Notes: a model not told the origin generated them from the letters alone. Shown: positions 38,253 through 48,479, counted from the stretch's first letter. The stretch is DNA of 64,000 bases from Aminobacter sp. J41 (GCF_000526635.1 NZ_JAGL01000020.1:218-64217); one strand, 5' to 3'. Made by a program: numbers and translations.

Positions 38253-40561
38253 TGACGTCTCCCCGATCGCGAGAGCAGCGCGGAGGTCGCGATGCCGACA
38301 AGGAAGCAGGTCGCCACCAGCACCAGGGAGTATGACAGGATGTTGCTCGACAGCCAATTCGCGACGATGAGACGGAAGTTGTTGATCGAAACGGGCTGCG
38401 TCTCGACGAACTTCTGCGTGGTTGCGGGCAGCGCGCTGATGGTTTCCTCGTCATTGTCGAGATTGGCGAGCCGACCGGAAAGACGCGTCCAGTTGGGTAG
38501 CCTTGAAATTGCGCTGACGCCCTCCTGCAGCATCTGCGTATCCGGTGCGGAGACCAGCGTCCAAACGCCGTTGCCTGCCGGATTGATGCCTTGCGCGACC
38601 ATCACCTGAGCCGGGCGGGACGGAACGAACGGCGGCTCGGAGGACGGGACGAAGCGAAGGTCGCTAAGGTTCAGCTCAAAGGTGCGGTCGAACCATTCCT
38701 CGATGTCGCGGAACCAGTTGCGCGCGCCCATCTGTTCGCGCCAGGCCTGCGGATCGGCCTGCGCGGCATCCGTCGCAAGCGGGACGCCGCCATGCGAGGC
38801 GACCCAGTGGCTGCGTGCCTCCTCGGAGACGTTGACCTGCGACAGCACCGGGGACGGGATCGTATTGATCGAGCCAATGAAAATGGCGTCGCGGTCGCGG
38901 AGCGTGTCTATCGAGGTCGTCAGTGTTACCGGCATGGCGCGGCCGGCGCTGAGAGCCATGCGGGCAAGCAGATCCGCCGCTACCGACAGGGTCGGCGCGT
39001 CGTTGCGCTCGGTGACGACAGGGACCGGCTGTTCCGCTTGCGAGTACGGATACCCCGTGCCGCTGAGAGCAGCGAGGTTCGGGCTTTGGCCGATGCGGGC
39101 GAAGGCCGGCACGACAAAGCGCGAGCTGTTGAAGATCGCGAAGCGCGGCTGGTCGCCCGTCAGGCCAGCCGCCGCGCAAGCCTCATCCTCCGCGGTGCGC
39201 AGCGTCGCGACGACCCGGATCTCGTTGAGGCCCGGCTTGAAGTGCCGCATCGTCATGCGCAGCGGCAGCTTCTCGAGAACCGCGCCGCGATCGTCGTTGA
39301 GCGGCATCGAGATCGCGATCGAGTCGTTGACGTAGACATTGATCAGGCTGCCCGGCAGAACGCCTTGGGCATAGGCGGCATCCAGCAGGATCTGCGCTTC
39401 GCCGTAGGAGCCGGCGTAGAAATCGGACGGAACCGAGAACTGGAAGCTGGTGCTGAAGTTGCGGCCCGAGAAGCTCTCGGAGCGCACACCGAGCTCGCTG
39501 AAGGTCAACTCGCGCGCGCCGTAGATCATCGGCGCGTTCGGCAGCCGCCAGGCTTCAGTCGTGACGGCTTCGCGGCGGGTACCAGCGGAGCGGTCGAGAG
39601 GGGCCAGCATGCCGTCGAGCGCCTCTAGCCATTCGCCGCGCGTCTGACCGCTGACGATGAAGGTCGGTATGCCGTCCGGCTGTTCGGCGAACGTTGCGAT
39701 GGGACCGGTAGCCCCCGCCGGCAAGTCGACACCGAGTGCCTCAAGCTCATCGCGTTCGCCGATGAACACGCGCAGGCTCGCATTTTCCTGCTCGTCCGAG
39801 GGTGCCGCGTCGATGACGTAGTTGAGATCTGGCAGGGGCTGGTAGAGCGCGATGGTCTGCGCGAGCTTCAGGATGTCGGCACCGATGTCGTTGCGCGACA
39901 TGCCGGGCGCCACGATGGCGATGGTGGCACGGCCGGAAGTGTCCGGCGCTATGGCGCGCAGGTCCTCGACCGCCGAGAGCCTGGAAAGCGAAAGATCGTC
40001 GGATACGAGATAAGTCTGCGCGGCATTGACCGAGGTCCACAGCTCATAGGTCGAGTCGATGGTGCAGTCAGTGCGGTGGCGCTGGCTCACGCGCAGCGAC
40101 ACCTCGTTGCGGCCAGCGCGCAGCAGACCCGCAGGCACGTCGACCTCGATGACGCCGACGCCATCGGCCGAGCGGATCGGCGTCTCGATAACGACGGAAT
40201 CGTTGATCAGGAGCTGCAGACGCGACACTTCCGGCGCCACGACGATCGCGTTGCTGTAGCCGAGGTGCAGGCGCATGGGAGCGGATGCCTGCGCATTGGT
40301 GAGATGCAGCGCCCAGCTACGCGAGGCGATTTCACCCTGCAGCATGATGTCACCGGTCGGCAGCAACGGCCGGCGGAATTCGGCGGACTGCACGTCCCCA
40401 GGCTGTGGTGCCGGAGTCTCGATGCCCAAATCTTCTGGCGGGAGCGAGGAATCGGGAGCGAGCTCGGACCGCTCCGGCGTCATGTCGAAAGGCGTCGGCT
40501 GTGCTGAAAGCGCGGTAGTTGCCGAGAGTGCGATGAGGAATGCGAGTGGGAGGCGCTTCAT
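38249..40561 (-). CDS. bcsB: cellulose synthase regulatory subunit BcsB
   Basis: BcsB is the periplasmic carbohydrate-binding partner of BcsA, anchored by a C-terminal helix that BcsA needs for activity. The 770-residue protein has a signal peptide (MKRLPLAFLIALSATTALSA), jelly-roll-type domains (RLHLGYSNAIVV; SFQFSVPSDFYAGSYG), and the C-terminal anchor LSYSLVLVATCFLVGIATSA. The start at 40561 is set by the signal peptide and the 1-base overlap with the bcsA stop. Confidence 0.93.
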   Translation of the reverse strand: MKRLPLAFLIALSATTALSAQPTPFDMTPERSELAPDSSLPPEDLGIETPAPQPGDVQSAEFRRPLLPTGDIMLQGEIASRSWALHLTNAQASAPMRLHLGYSNAIVVAPEVSRLQLLINDSVVIETPIRSADGVGVIEVDVPAGLLRAGRNEVSLRVSQRHRTDCTIDSTYELWTSVNAAQTYLVSDDLSLSRLSAVEDLRAIAPDTSGRATIAIVAPGMSRNDIGADILKLAQTIALYQPLPDLNYVIDAAPSDEQENASLRVFIGERDELEALGVDLPAGATGPIATFAEQPDGIPTFIVSGQTRGEWLEALDGMLAPLDRSAGTRREAVTTEAWRLPNAPMIYGARELTFSELGVRSESFSGRNFSTSFQFSVPSDFYAGSYGEAQILLDAAYAQGVLPGSLINVYVNDSIAISMPLNDDRGAVLEKLPLRMTMRHFKPGLNEIRVVATLRTAEDEACAAAGLTGDQPRFAIFNSSRFVVPAFARIGQSPNLAALSGTGYPYSQAEQPVPVVTERNDAPTLSVAADLLARMALSAGRAMPVTLTTSIDTLRDRDAIFIGSINTIPSPVLSQVNVSEEARSHWVASHGGVPLATDAAQADPQAWREQMGARNWFRDIEEWFDRTFELNLSDLRFVPSSEPPFVPSRPAQVMVAQGINPAGNGVWTLVSAPDTQMLQEGVSAISRLPNWTRLSGRLANLDNDEETISALPATTQKFVETQPVSINNFRLIVANWLSSNILSYSLVLVATCFLVGIATSALLSRSGRRH

Positions 40562-42756
40562 CACCGGGCGCTCCTCGGTTGGGGGAGCGGCTGTGGCGCT
40601 GGCTCCGACGACCGCAGATAGCGGACGAGGTAAGTGAGGCCGCGCCAGGTCTGGTAGAACGCAAGCTGCAGGAACCACAGCGTTCCGCCGACCACGCCTG
40701 GATTGCGCCGGCGCGATTCCTGAAACTGCGACCATTGCTCCGGATTGGCGAACACAAGGTCCGCGGCGTACCGGTGATGATCTGCGGCCGAGCGGACGTA
40801 CTGGCAGCCGAGCACGAAGGTGTCGCCTTCCTTGGACTGGTTGCGCACGACGATCGGCAGTTCGCCAATTTCGGCGCCCGAAAGCAGTTGGAAGCGGATG
40901 GCGGTCGTCCCTTGGGCCACGAAATCGGGGGTGTCAGCGCCGTAGACGCGCACGCGCGCGCCGTTTACCGACACGTCCTCGATGGTCGCGGGCAACCATG
41001 CATTGTCGTGGCCGAACTCGCAGCGGCGATTGACCTTGATGCGTCGCGTGCTGCTCCACTCGCGACGCTCGGAGACAACGCCGAGGGCGCATCCGGCGAG
41101 GATCAGGTTGAGAAGGTTCCAGCCGCCGACGACGAGCGTGACGTCAGCCTTCCATGGCTCGGCATAGATGCGCCAGGCCGAAACTCCAACGGCAATCAGC
41201 AGGACAGCGAAGATGACGAAGAACGGACGGCTCAGCTCCGACAGGCGGTTGGTCGAGATCGACTCGTCCTTGGCTGTGACCTTGAAGGTTGGCTTGCGCG
41301 GATTGAGCATCACCGAAACCACCGCCGGCAGCAGATGTACCGACTGGATGTATTCGTAGAGCTCTGAGATCCATGGCCAGCGGAAGCGACCGTAGAGGTA
41401 GTTCTGTATCATCAGGTTCACGGCGATGTAGCTCAGCGTGTAGGCGAAGAACTCACCGCCGGAGGCTGTGAACACCTGAAGGTCGAAGAACAGATAGCAA
41501 AGCGGGGCGAACAGGAAGATCGTGCGCGGGAACGGGAACAGCCAGAACAGCGTCGATGACATGTAGCAGAGGCGCTGCGGCAGGGTCAGTCCGCGCTTGA
41601 GCAGCGGGAAGCGGAAGCGCAGGATCTGCATCATGCCCTGGGCCCAGCGGCTGCGCTGGCCGATCAGCGAGGCGAAGGACGCCGGCTGCAGGCCAGCGAT
41701 CAGCGGCTTGTCAACATAGATGCTGTTCCAGCCGCGCGAATGCAGCTCGATGGCTGTCTCGCAGTCTTCTGTGATCGACGTGCCGGAAAAGCCGTTGGTT
41801 TCCTCCAGCGCTTTGCGGCTGAGCACCGCGGCCGAGCCACAGAAGAACGAGGCGTTCCACTTGTCGAGGCCGCGCTGGATAACGCCGTAGAACATCTCGT
41901 TTTCCGACGGCATCTTCTCGAAGGTACGCAGGTTGCGCTCGAGCGGGTCCGGATTGAGGAAGAAGTGCGGGGTCTGCACGAGGAAGAGCTTCGGGTCTTC
42001 CTTGAAGTAGCCGACCGTCTCGCGCAGAAAGCTGCGCGTCGGGGCATGGTCGGCGTCGAAGACCGCGATCAGTTCGGAATCGGAATGGGCAAGGCCGTTG
42101 TTGAGGTTGCCGGCCTTTGCGTGCTCGTTGCGCTCGCGGGTCAGGTATTTCGCGCCGAGTTCGACGCAGAGCTTCTGCAACTCGACGTGCCGCTTCTGTG
42201 CGGCTTGGGCGGTCTGCACGTCGTCGGAATTGCGCTTCTGCACGGTGCCGCCGTCATCAAGCAGCCAGACTGTGACGCGGTCCTGTGGGTAGTCCATCGC
42301 TTTTGCTGCCGCGATTGTGTCGGCCAGCATGCGCGAGCTTTCGTCATAGGTCGGGATGAAGACGTCAACGCGCGGCAGTTCCTCGTCGTTGACAAGTGCG
42401 GGGGCGCGCGGCGGCAGCGGTTTGGCAACGATGAAGAGGCTGAGGAACAGCATGATCACGCTGTACATCTCGGCGATGTACAGGAGGAGGCCGGGGATGA
42501 AGTTCTCCAGCTGGCTGGTGGGCGGAATGGTGCTGGTCGTGCGCCAGTAGACATAGCGCAGCACCATCGCGACACCGAGAGCGAGCGCGATGACCCTCCA
42601 CGTACCGTCGAGGCGCAGCAGCTTCATCGTGATCATGATCGCGAGGATGATGCCGCCGAGGACCAGGTGAGTCTGGAGATTGATCGGCAGCGACACGATG
42701 AAGATCATGCACGCGGCCAGCACGGCCCACACCGCGCCGACAACGAAATTACTCAT
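40561..42756 (-). CDS. bcsA: cellulose synthase catalytic subunit BcsA
   Basis: A processive inner-membrane GT2 enzyme that polymerises UDP-glucose into cellulose. The 731-residue protein shows N-terminal membrane helices, then the GT motifs LLDDGGTV, VFDADHAP, SITEDCETA and QRSRWAQG, more helices, and a C-terminal PilZ domain (about residues 570-670) with DVSVNGARV, the [DN]xSxxG motif. The arginine-rich c-di-GMP segment reads RRIKVNRR, slightly different in spacing from the usual RxxxR. It is activated by c-di-GMP in characterised homologues. It follows bcsN in the operon. Confidence 0.95.
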   Translation of the reverse strand: MSNFVVGAVWAVLAACMIFIVSLPINLQTHLVLGGIILAIMITMKLLRLDGTWRVIALALGVAMVLRYVYWRTTSTIPPTSQLENFIPGLLLYIAEMYSVIMLFLSLFIVAKPLPPRAPALVNDEELPRVDVFIPTYDESSRMLADTIAAAKAMDYPQDRVTVWLLDDGGTVQKRNSDDVQTAQAAQKRHVELQKLCVELGAKYLTRERNEHAKAGNLNNGLAHSDSELIAVFDADHAPTRSFLRETVGYFKEDPKLFLVQTPHFFLNPDPLERNLRTFEKMPSENEMFYGVIQRGLDKWNASFFCGSAAVLSRKALEETNGFSGTSITEDCETAIELHSRGWNSIYVDKPLIAGLQPASFASLIGQRSRWAQGMMQILRFRFPLLKRGLTLPQRLCYMSSTLFWLFPFPRTIFLFAPLCYLFFDLQVFTASGGEFFAYTLSYIAVNLMIQNYLYGRFRWPWISELYEYIQSVHLLPAVVSVMLNPRKPTFKVTAKDESISTNRLSELSRPFFVIFAVLLIAVGVSAWRIYAEPWKADVTLVVGGWNLLNLILAGCALGVVSERREWSSTRRIKVNRRCEFGHDNAWLPATIEDVSVNGARVRVYGADTPDFVAQGTTAIRFQLLSGAEIGELPIVVRNQSKEGDTFVLGCQYVRSAADHHRYAADLVFANPEQWSQFQESRRRNPGVVGGTLWFLQLAFYQTWRGLTYLVRYLRSSEPAPQPLPQPRSAR

Positions 42757-42872
42757 AAAAATACTCGCGTCCTGATGACGTGTTTGCCACGCGAATGTGG
42801 CCGTGCTCTCGGTCTAGTGCAACTGTGGCGCTAAAATGTCGCCAGACGTAGAGCGGATATCTTCCAAGCTTA

Positions 42873-42905
42873 CCCATGGTTAAGACTTTGTTATCTGACC
42901 ATGGG
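42873..42905. promoter_or_regulatory. inverted repeat in the bcsN-bcsA gap
   Basis: CCCATGGT and ACCATGGG form a perfect 8-base inverted repeat around a 17-base AT-rich spacer, ending 13 bases from the bcsN stop. There is no U-tract on the minus strand. It could be an attenuating hairpin after bcsN or a binding site for a dimeric regulator governing bcsA. Confidence 0.4.
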
Positions 42906-42917
42906 GAAGCTCGGGGT

Positions 42918-43868
42918 TTAGTTACCAAAGCCGGGCGGCGGCGGCACTTGCGGGACAGCCTGCGGTGTTGCAGTGCCCGGAGGCGGCGGCACTATCGGTG
43001 CGTTTGCCGGAACCGTTGGAAGCACCGGAGCTGTTTGTTGAGCGGGCGCTGATGCAACCGCCGGTCGTGGCGTCGGCCTCGGCGTCCTTTCCTCAACGGG
43101 TGCCGCAACGGTAATCTGGGCGGCGCCCGTGAGCCCCTTGGGGTGGATCGGTTGACCGGTCGTGCCCAAACGGGGGTCGGCCGCCGGTGCCGTGCCGTAG
43201 GGGTTCCAGGTCTCGCCGGCAATAGCCGACTTGATGGTGTAGCCGTACATGACGGCCAGCAGCCCTTCCTCGGTCGCCCCGGTCTGGCAGAGCCGCAGGC
43301 GTACCTGTATCGAACCGCGCGTCGCTACGGTTGCGTCGGAGCGCGTTCCGGCAAGACGCTGCCATGCGTAGACGCAGAGGTCGCCGGAACTGCTGCGTCC
43401 CGTCGCGTATCCAAACGGGCCGTAAGCGTTCTGGGCGAAGAGCGGTGAGCGAACCATCGAAACGCCAGGTAGCGCCCTGCGCATCTCTCGGTCGATGGAC
43501 CCTTCCGTTGGCGGATAGTCCGTGAGCGTCGTGTCGCCGCGGCTGGAGCCCATCGGCCCGAAGAACTGGACGCGCAGCGTGTTCTGTCCGGGCACGGTGG
43601 ACGAGGTCGCGAGCACGATGTCCTGCTGGATGGCGTTGGCAAAGATGCGCTCGATGACGCTGACCACCGCCGGGCCGCCGGGAGGTGGCAGGGCCAGTGC
43701 CGCTGTAAGGTCACGCTCATGCGACAGCGACGAATCCTCGATGCGGACGGGTTGCTGAGCGCAGCCGGCGATGGCGATCGCAAGGGTGGCAGTCGATGCG
43801 AGAGCGAGAGGCCGCGCGATCCGGGCTGCAACCTGGAGCCCGCGGAAAATGAAATGGGGTGCTGCCAT
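42918..43868 (-). CDS. bcsN: cellulose biosynthesis protein BcsN, probable lipoprotein
   Basis: A 316-residue protein with a lipoprotein-type signal (ATLAIAIAGCAQQ, lipid cysteine near residue 36), a central conserved part (ALPPPGGPAVVSVIERIFAN; GYTIKSAIAGETWNPYGTAP) and a proline-rich C-terminus from about residue 235. BcsN marks type III bcs operons of rhizobia and agrobacteria; its function is unknown. It leads the operon, 161 bases before bcsA. Confidence 0.85.
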   Translation of the reverse strand: MAAPHFIFRGLQVAARIARPLALASTATLAIAIAGCAQQPVRIEDSSLSHERDLTAALALPPPGGPAVVSVIERIFANAIQQDIVLATSSTVPGQNTLRVQFFGPMGSSRGDTTLTDYPPTEGSIDREMRRALPGVSMVRSPLFAQNAYGPFGYATGRSSSGDLCVYAWQRLAGTRSDATVATRGSIQVRLRLCQTGATEEGLLAVMYGYTIKSAIAGETWNPYGTAPAADPRLGTTGQPIHPKGLTGAAQITVAAPVEERTPRPTPRPAVASAPAQQTAPVLPTVPANAPIVPPPPGTATPQAVPQVPPPPGFGN

Positions 43869-44065
43869 GCCTGCGAATCAGTTCAGCCTTGAGATGTCCG
43901 ATGTTTAGCGCGTGTTAACCATGCGAGGAAGCCCTGTCGCGATCTGGCCGGATTGCACCTCCCTTCGGCGGTCTTGAACTCGGCGCGGCAGGGGCCCAGA
44001 TCAGTCATGGCCGGATCCAGCGTCCGGTTACTTGCTCTTGTTGACGTTTGCACAGAGAGGAAGTG

Positions 44066-44401
44066 ATGACTGATATTGCATTCCCATCCCCCGTGGTGCT
44101 GCGCATGCCGAGTGGTGGCGAACGAAAGGTCGCCACGAGCTTCGAGGCTCTAGAGTGCCTTGAGCGCGAATGGCCCCAGTGGGCCCGCGGTCGCCGCTGG
44201 CGCAGCGCGATGACCGTCTGCCGCGACGCCCTCGATGGCTGGCGCACGGCCGCTGATGCCCAGCGCAGCTTCGTGAAAGCGGCTACTGGGGCTGGGCTCA
44301 TTCAGAACAGCAAGCAGGCGCGACGTGTACGCAAAGCGAGCCTGATGCCTGCGGCTGAAGTCAGGCGCATCGGCCTTTCGGGCCTGCCTGCCGACGCTTG
44401 A
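44066..44401 (+). CDS. DUF982 domain protein
   Basis: A 111-residue cytoplasmic protein of the rhizobial DUF982 family: an N-terminal part PVVLRMPSGGERKVATSFEA, then ALECLEREWPQWARGRRW and a helical stretch DALDGWRTAADAQRSFVKAA. The ATG at 44066 has AGAGGA upstream. Function is unknown. It is divergent from bcsN, with ~200 bases between them that should hold both promoters. Confidence 0.8.
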   Translation: MTDIAFPSPVVLRMPSGGERKVATSFEALECLEREWPQWARGRRWRSAMTVCRDALDGWRTAADAQRSFVKAATGAGLIQNSKQARRVRKASLMPAAEVRRIGLSGLPADA

Positions 44402-44525
44402 GTTCTGACGGGTGGGGCGCTGTGCGAGCTGCGGCGTCCTTGCCCAAATTTCGTGACAATCGCGCGGCAACTCATGCCGCTATGACGCAGCGGAAGTAGC
44501 TGGTCCTGACGTTCGGAGGTTGAAG

Positions 44526-44708
44526 TTGTCTCGCTTGCTGTACTGCCCCTCGTGCCATGCCCAACGGCCGAAGGCTGCAACCCGGTGCCCGTACTGCCGC
44601 AATACCTATGGCCCTGCCGCGAGTGTGCCGGAACACCTCTTCGCAGACCCTAGCGGCGAGAGCTTTCTTGTCGGCCAGAAGGCCGAGCGCGTGCAAGCCG
44701 CAGCCTAG
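44526..44708 (+). CDS. small zinc-ribbon protein
   Basis: A 60-residue ORF with two CxxC knuckles (LYCPSCHAQRPKAATRCPYC), the pattern of a zinc ribbon. The start is a TTG at 44526, with GGAGG about 7 bases upstream; a second TTG lies at 44520. Its stop is one base before the IclR-gene stop on the other strand. I see no wider family match, so it may be a real small DNA- or protein-binding protein. Confidence 0.45.
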   Translation: MSRLLYCPSCHAQRPKAATRCPYCRNTYGPAASVPEHLFADPSGESFLVGQKAERVQAAA

Positions 44709-44709
44709 A

Positions 44710-45501
44710 TCACACCTCGGCGGAGCTCTGCTTCATCAGCGGTGAAGCATTGCCGACAACGGACAACTCCGCCGCGGCACGCAGCAAGTTGGGCGCAAGC
44801 TCCCGCATCCGTTTCTCGGTGAACCGCACTGCAGGGCCGTAGATCGACACCACAGCGCGGGCTTCGCCATCGTCCTCGCGCACGGGGGCGGCCATGCCGT
44901 TCATCCCCACCGCATAGGTCTCGAGAGTTAGCGCATAACCCGCCTCGCGAGCGGCATTCAGGCGCTGGAGGAGGTCGAGCATGGTGAGAGGCGCGTTGGG
45001 ACCATACTCGCCCGGCTTGGCGAACCCCTGTTTTGCAACGAGCTCAAGCGCCTGCTCGTCGCTCAGCGTCATTAGCCAGGCGATACCGGAGCTTGAGGAA
45101 GCCAGATGCGCATCTGCGCCCATGTCCGGGTCGTAGATGAGCCCGTTGCGCGCGCCCTGCGACTTCGCCACCCAGGTGAGATTCCGTCCGCTGACTATGC
45201 TGAGGCGGACCAGCTCTCCGCTCTCGGCCGCGAGCCGGTCGAGCACCGGCTGGGCGAGATCGACGATGCCGCTGTCGCTGAGATAGCTGAGCCCGAGAGC
45301 CACCAGTTTCGTCGAGAGGTAGTAATCGGCGTGCTCACGGTCCTGGCGAACATATTCGAGCCGTACCAGATCCTTCAGCAGCCGATGGGTGCCGCTTGGC
45401 GGGATCTCGAGCTTGTCGGCGATGTCGCGCAGTGCCAGGCCCTTTGGGGACTTCGCCAGCAGTTCCAGAATGGCCAGCGAACGCTCTAGCACACTACTCA
45501 T
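44710..45501 (-). CDS. IclR-family transcriptional regulator
   Basis: A 263-residue regulator with a winged helix at residues 1-65 (SLAILELLAKSPKGLALRDI; IPPSGTHRLLKDL) and the IclR effector domain with GADAHLASSSSGIAWLMTL and GMNGMAAPVRED. GGGAG precedes the ATG. Its target is unclear: it is divergent from ftsK and no catabolic operon adjoins it. A palindrome at 45558-45570 is a candidate autoregulatory site. Confidence 0.92.
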   Translation of the reverse strand: MSSVLERSLAILELLAKSPKGLALRDIADKLEIPPSGTHRLLKDLVRLEYVRQDREHADYYLSTKLVALGLSYLSDSGIVDLAQPVLDRLAAESGELVRLSIVSGRNLTWVAKSQGARNGLIYDPDMGADAHLASSSSGIAWLMTLSDEQALELVAKQGFAKPGEYGPNAPLTMLDLLQRLNAAREAGYALTLETYAVGMNGMAAPVREDDGEARAVVSIYGPAVRFTEKRMRELAPNLLRAAAELSVVGNASPLMKQSSAEV

Positions 45502-45557
45502 AGGCTCTCCCGCGACTTACTGATTTAGCCCAACCTTAGACGATCGCTGCGAAAATT

Positions 45558-45570
45558 GGAATGATATTCC
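45558..45570. promoter_or_regulatory. palindrome GGAATGATATTCC, candidate IclR-type operator
   Basis: Perfect 5-base arms with a 3-base centre, 57 bases upstream of the IclR start, in the ~250-base gap before ftsK. The position suits autoregulation; the binding protein is not proven. Confidence 0.4.
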
Positions 45571-45748
45571 GAAGCGGAAGAAGGTTTAATGTATGTCGGC
45601 AACGTCTTTCCCCACCTGACGCAGGGTAAGGAACTTCTGTGCGGGTGGCCACGGTTTAGGGAGGAAGTCCAGAGACTTTTATCGATTTTGGAAGGTCCTG
45701 TTAACCAACCTTTCCTATCCCTCAAGGGGCCAATCCAGTCGTGAGTCT

Positions 45749-48382
45749 ATGAGTATGTCTTCCATGCGTTCACCCAGGTCCAGTCCGTTGGAGATCGTTG
45801 CGCGGAACGACGCGCTTCCGCCGCGTTCAGAGGCGTCTCAGGACTCCGCTACGGCGGACGACAACCAGCCGCCGGCATGGGACAACTACTTCTATATCGC
45901 GCCGAATGTGCGCTTCACCCGCACGCCTGACCGGATGCTGCGTCGCAACTCGGAAGAGAAGGCTGCACAGCAGCAGCCTGCGCAGCAGACGACCTCGCCT
46001 GCGCGTCCTCCCTTCGCGCCGGCTCCGACTCCCGCGCGTGCGATGATGCCGGTCACCCCCACGCAGCCGGTCCAAGAAGTTTCGGAGGAGCCGCAGGTTG
46101 CGCACGTCGCTCCGGCCCCGATTCCTTCACCCGCACCGGCTCCGGTCCAGCCACAGGCACAGGTCGTCCGCCCGGCAGCGGCGGTTCACGCAAACCCGGC
46201 CTATGTGCCCCCGTCGCAGCCGATGCGACCCGTGCAGCATGTCCAGCCGGCGCCGCGTCCGGCAGTTCCCGTCGTGCAGACTGAGGCTCCCGCCCCGCAG
46301 CCTGCCCCCGCCGCTCCTGTTGTCCGGCAGGTTGCGACCTCTCAGTCTGTCCAGCAGCCCATGGTGCAGCAGCCGCAGGCCCACCAGCCTGCAGCGTCTG
46401 CGTGGTCGTACCTATCCGACTTTGCATTCTTTGAGCTGGCGGGTCCCGCAACCGGTGTTCCGGCCGATGAACCGGAAGCGATCGTGCCGCCAGCAGTGGT
46501 GGCACAAGAAGCGCCCGTCGTCGTGCAGGCTCCCCTGCCCCCGCAGCAACCCGCCCCGGCGCCGGCCGCCCGGGTCGTGCCGATGCAGCCGGTGGATATC
46601 GCCTCGCTCTACCGCGTGATCGAGTGTGCCGTTGGGCAGACGCCGTTCGCCCCAAAGCAGGAGGAGGTTCATCAGACTGACGCTGTACAGCAGGTCGAGC
46701 CGGACGTGGCCCCTGCCGTCGCAGAAGCGCCTGCCCCTGCTCCGGAGCCGCTTCGCACTGCTCCTGCACCCGTCGCGCCGATGATGCGCGCGCCGTCGCT
46801 GCCGATGGCGGGCCCGGTCTCGGCTGCGCATTCGCGTGATGACTACGAGTTCCCGTCCGCGGAATTCCTCCAGCTGCCGCCGGAAGGCCAGGGCTTTTAC
46901 ATGTCGCAGGAGCGACTGGAGCAGAATGCTGATCTGCTCGAGAGCGTCCTGCAGGATTTTGGCGTTCGCGGTGAAATCATCCACGTTCACCCCGGTCCGG
47001 TCGTCACGCTCTATGAGTTCGAGCCCGCGCCGGGCGTGAAGTCGAGCCGCGTCATTGGTCTCGCCGAGGACATCGCCCGCTCCATGTCGGCGATCTCCGC
47101 TCGCGTCGCCGTGGTTCCCGGCCGCAACGTTATCGGCATCGAGCTGCCGAATGAGAGCCGAGAGACCGTTTATCTGCGCGAGCTCATCGAGTGCGAGGGC
47201 TTCCGCGACAGCAGCTACAAGCTCGCCGTCTGCCTCGGCAAGACGATCGGCGGCGATCCGGTCATCGCGGAACTCGCTAAGATGCCGCATCTGCTCGTTG
47301 CTGGTACCACCGGCTCGGGCAAGTCGGTCGCGATCAACACCATGATCCTGTCGCTGCTCTACCGCCTGAAGCCGGAAGAGTGCCGCCTGATCATGGTCGA
47401 TCCGAAGATGCTGGAGCTGTCCGTCTATGACGGCATCCCGCACCTCCTGACCCCCGTCGTTACCGATCCGAAGAAGGCCGTCACCGCCCTCAAGTGGGCC
47501 GTGCGCGAGATGGAAGACCGCTATCGCAAGATGGCTCGCCTCGGCGTGCGCAACATCGATGGCTTCAACCAGCGCGCCAAGATCGCCCGCGAGAAGGGCG
47601 AGGTCGTGACAATGCAGGTGCAGACGGGCTTCGAGAAGGGCACGGGCGAGCCGGTCTACGAGGATCAGGAAATCGACCTGACGCCGATGCCGTACATCGT
47701 CGTCATCGTCGACGAGATGGCCGACCTGATGATGGTTGCCGGCAAGGAGATCGAAGGCGCCATCCAGCGTCTCGCGCAGATGGCACGTGCCGCCGGTATC
47801 CACCTGATCATGGCAACGCAGCGTCCTTCGGTCGATGTCATCACCGGCACGATCAAGGCGAACTTCCCGACCCGCATCTCCTTCCAAGTGACGTCCAAGA
47901 TCGACAGCCGAACCATCCTGGGCGAACAGGGTGCGGAGCAGCTGCTCGGCCAGGGCGACATGCTGCACACCGCAGGTGGCGGCCGCATCTCGCGTGTCCA
48001 TGGCCCGTTCGTCTCGGACGAGGAAGTCGAGCGCGTCGTCGCCCACCTCAAGCTGCAGGGCCGTCCGGAATATCTCGATACCGTCACGGCGGACGAGGAT
48101 GAGGAAATCGAGGAGGAAGAGGACGCGCCGGTCTTCGACAAGAGCGCGATGGGTTCCGAAGATGGCGACGACCTGTTCGACGAAGCCGTCAAGGTGGTCC
48201 TTCGCGACAAGAAGTGCTCGACCTCCTACATCCAGCGTCGTCTCGGTATCGGTTACAACCGCGCCGCATCGCTGGTAGAGCGGATGGAGAAGGAAGGTCT
48301 GGTTGGTGCGCCGAACCACGTCGGCAAGCGCGAGATCCTCGTTGGCAAGCGCGACGTGAAGCCGGCAAACGACGTCGACTAA
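45749..48382 (+). CDS. ftsK: FtsK/SpoIIIE-type DNA translocase lacking a visible membrane anchor
   Basis: An 877-residue DNA pump. The C-terminal motor has Walker [16 protein letters not shown], Walker [19 protein letters not shown] and [20 protein letters not shown]; the last ~65 residues form the winged-helix gamma domain ([20 protein letters not shown]) that reads KOPS in FtsK. The first ~370 residues are P/Q/A-rich and show no transmembrane helices, unlike classical FtsK with four. The protein may be a second, soluble FtsK paralogue of rhizobia. Confidence 0.92.
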   Translation: MSMSSMRSPRSSPLEIVARNDALPPRSEASQDSATADDNQPPAWDNYFYIAPNVRFTRTPDRMLRRNSEEKAAQQQPAQQTTSPARPPFAPAPTPARAMMPVTPTQPVQEVSEEPQVAHVAPAPIPSPAPAPVQPQAQVVRPAAAVHANPAYVPPSQPMRPVQHVQPAPRPAVPVVQTEAPAPQPAPAAPVVRQVATSQSVQQPMVQQPQAHQPAASAWSYLSDFAFFELAGPATGVPADEPEAIVPPAVVAQEAPVVVQAPLPPQQPAPAPAARVVPMQPVDIASLYRVIECAVGQTPFAPKQEEVHQTDAVQQVEPDVAPAVAEAPAPAPEPLRTAPAPVAPMMRAPSLPMAGPVSAAHSRDDYEFPSAEFLQLPPEGQGFYMSQERLEQNADLLESVLQDFGVRGEIIHVHPGPVVTLYEFEPAPGVKSSRVIGLAEDIARSMSAISARVAVVPGRNVIGIELPNESRETVYLRELIECEGFRDSSYKLAVCLGKTIGGDPVIAELAKMPHLLVAGTTGSGKSVAINTMILSLLYRLKPEECRLIMVDPKMLELSVYDGIPHLLTPVVTDPKKAVTALKWAVREMEDRYRKMARLGVRNIDGFNQRAKIAREKGEVVTMQVQTGFEKGTGEPVYEDQEIDLTPMPYIVVIVDEMADLMMVAGKEIEGAIQRLAQMARAAGIHLIMATQRPSVDVITGTIKANFPTRISFQVTSKIDSRTILGEQGAEQLLGQGDMLHTAGGGRISRVHGPFVSDEEVERVVAHLKLQGRPEYLDTVTADEDEEIEEEEDAPVFDKSAMGSEDGDDLFDEAVKVVLRDKKCSTSYIQRRLGIGYNRAASLVERMEKEGLVGAPNHVGKREILVGKRDVKPANDVD

Positions 48383-48410
48383 GACGCCGGAAAAGCAGAA
48401 TCAGAAACGG

Positions 48411-48437
48411 CGGCGGGGCTTGCCCCGCCGTTTCCTT
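48411..48437 (+). terminator. intrinsic terminator after ftsK
   Basis: An 8-base GC stem (CGGCGGGG / CCCCGCCG) with a CTTG loop is followed by TTTCCTT, 28 bases after the ftsK stop. It separates ftsK from the amide operon leader. Confidence 0.8.
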
Positions 48438-48479
48438 ATGCAGATTTAGCCGGTGCCTCGGGTCGGCCTGTGGATATCC

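Noticed and set aside
46412-48319. 635-codon minus-strand open frame
   Set aside because: Antisense of ftsK, whose motor motifs are unmistakable on the plus strand.
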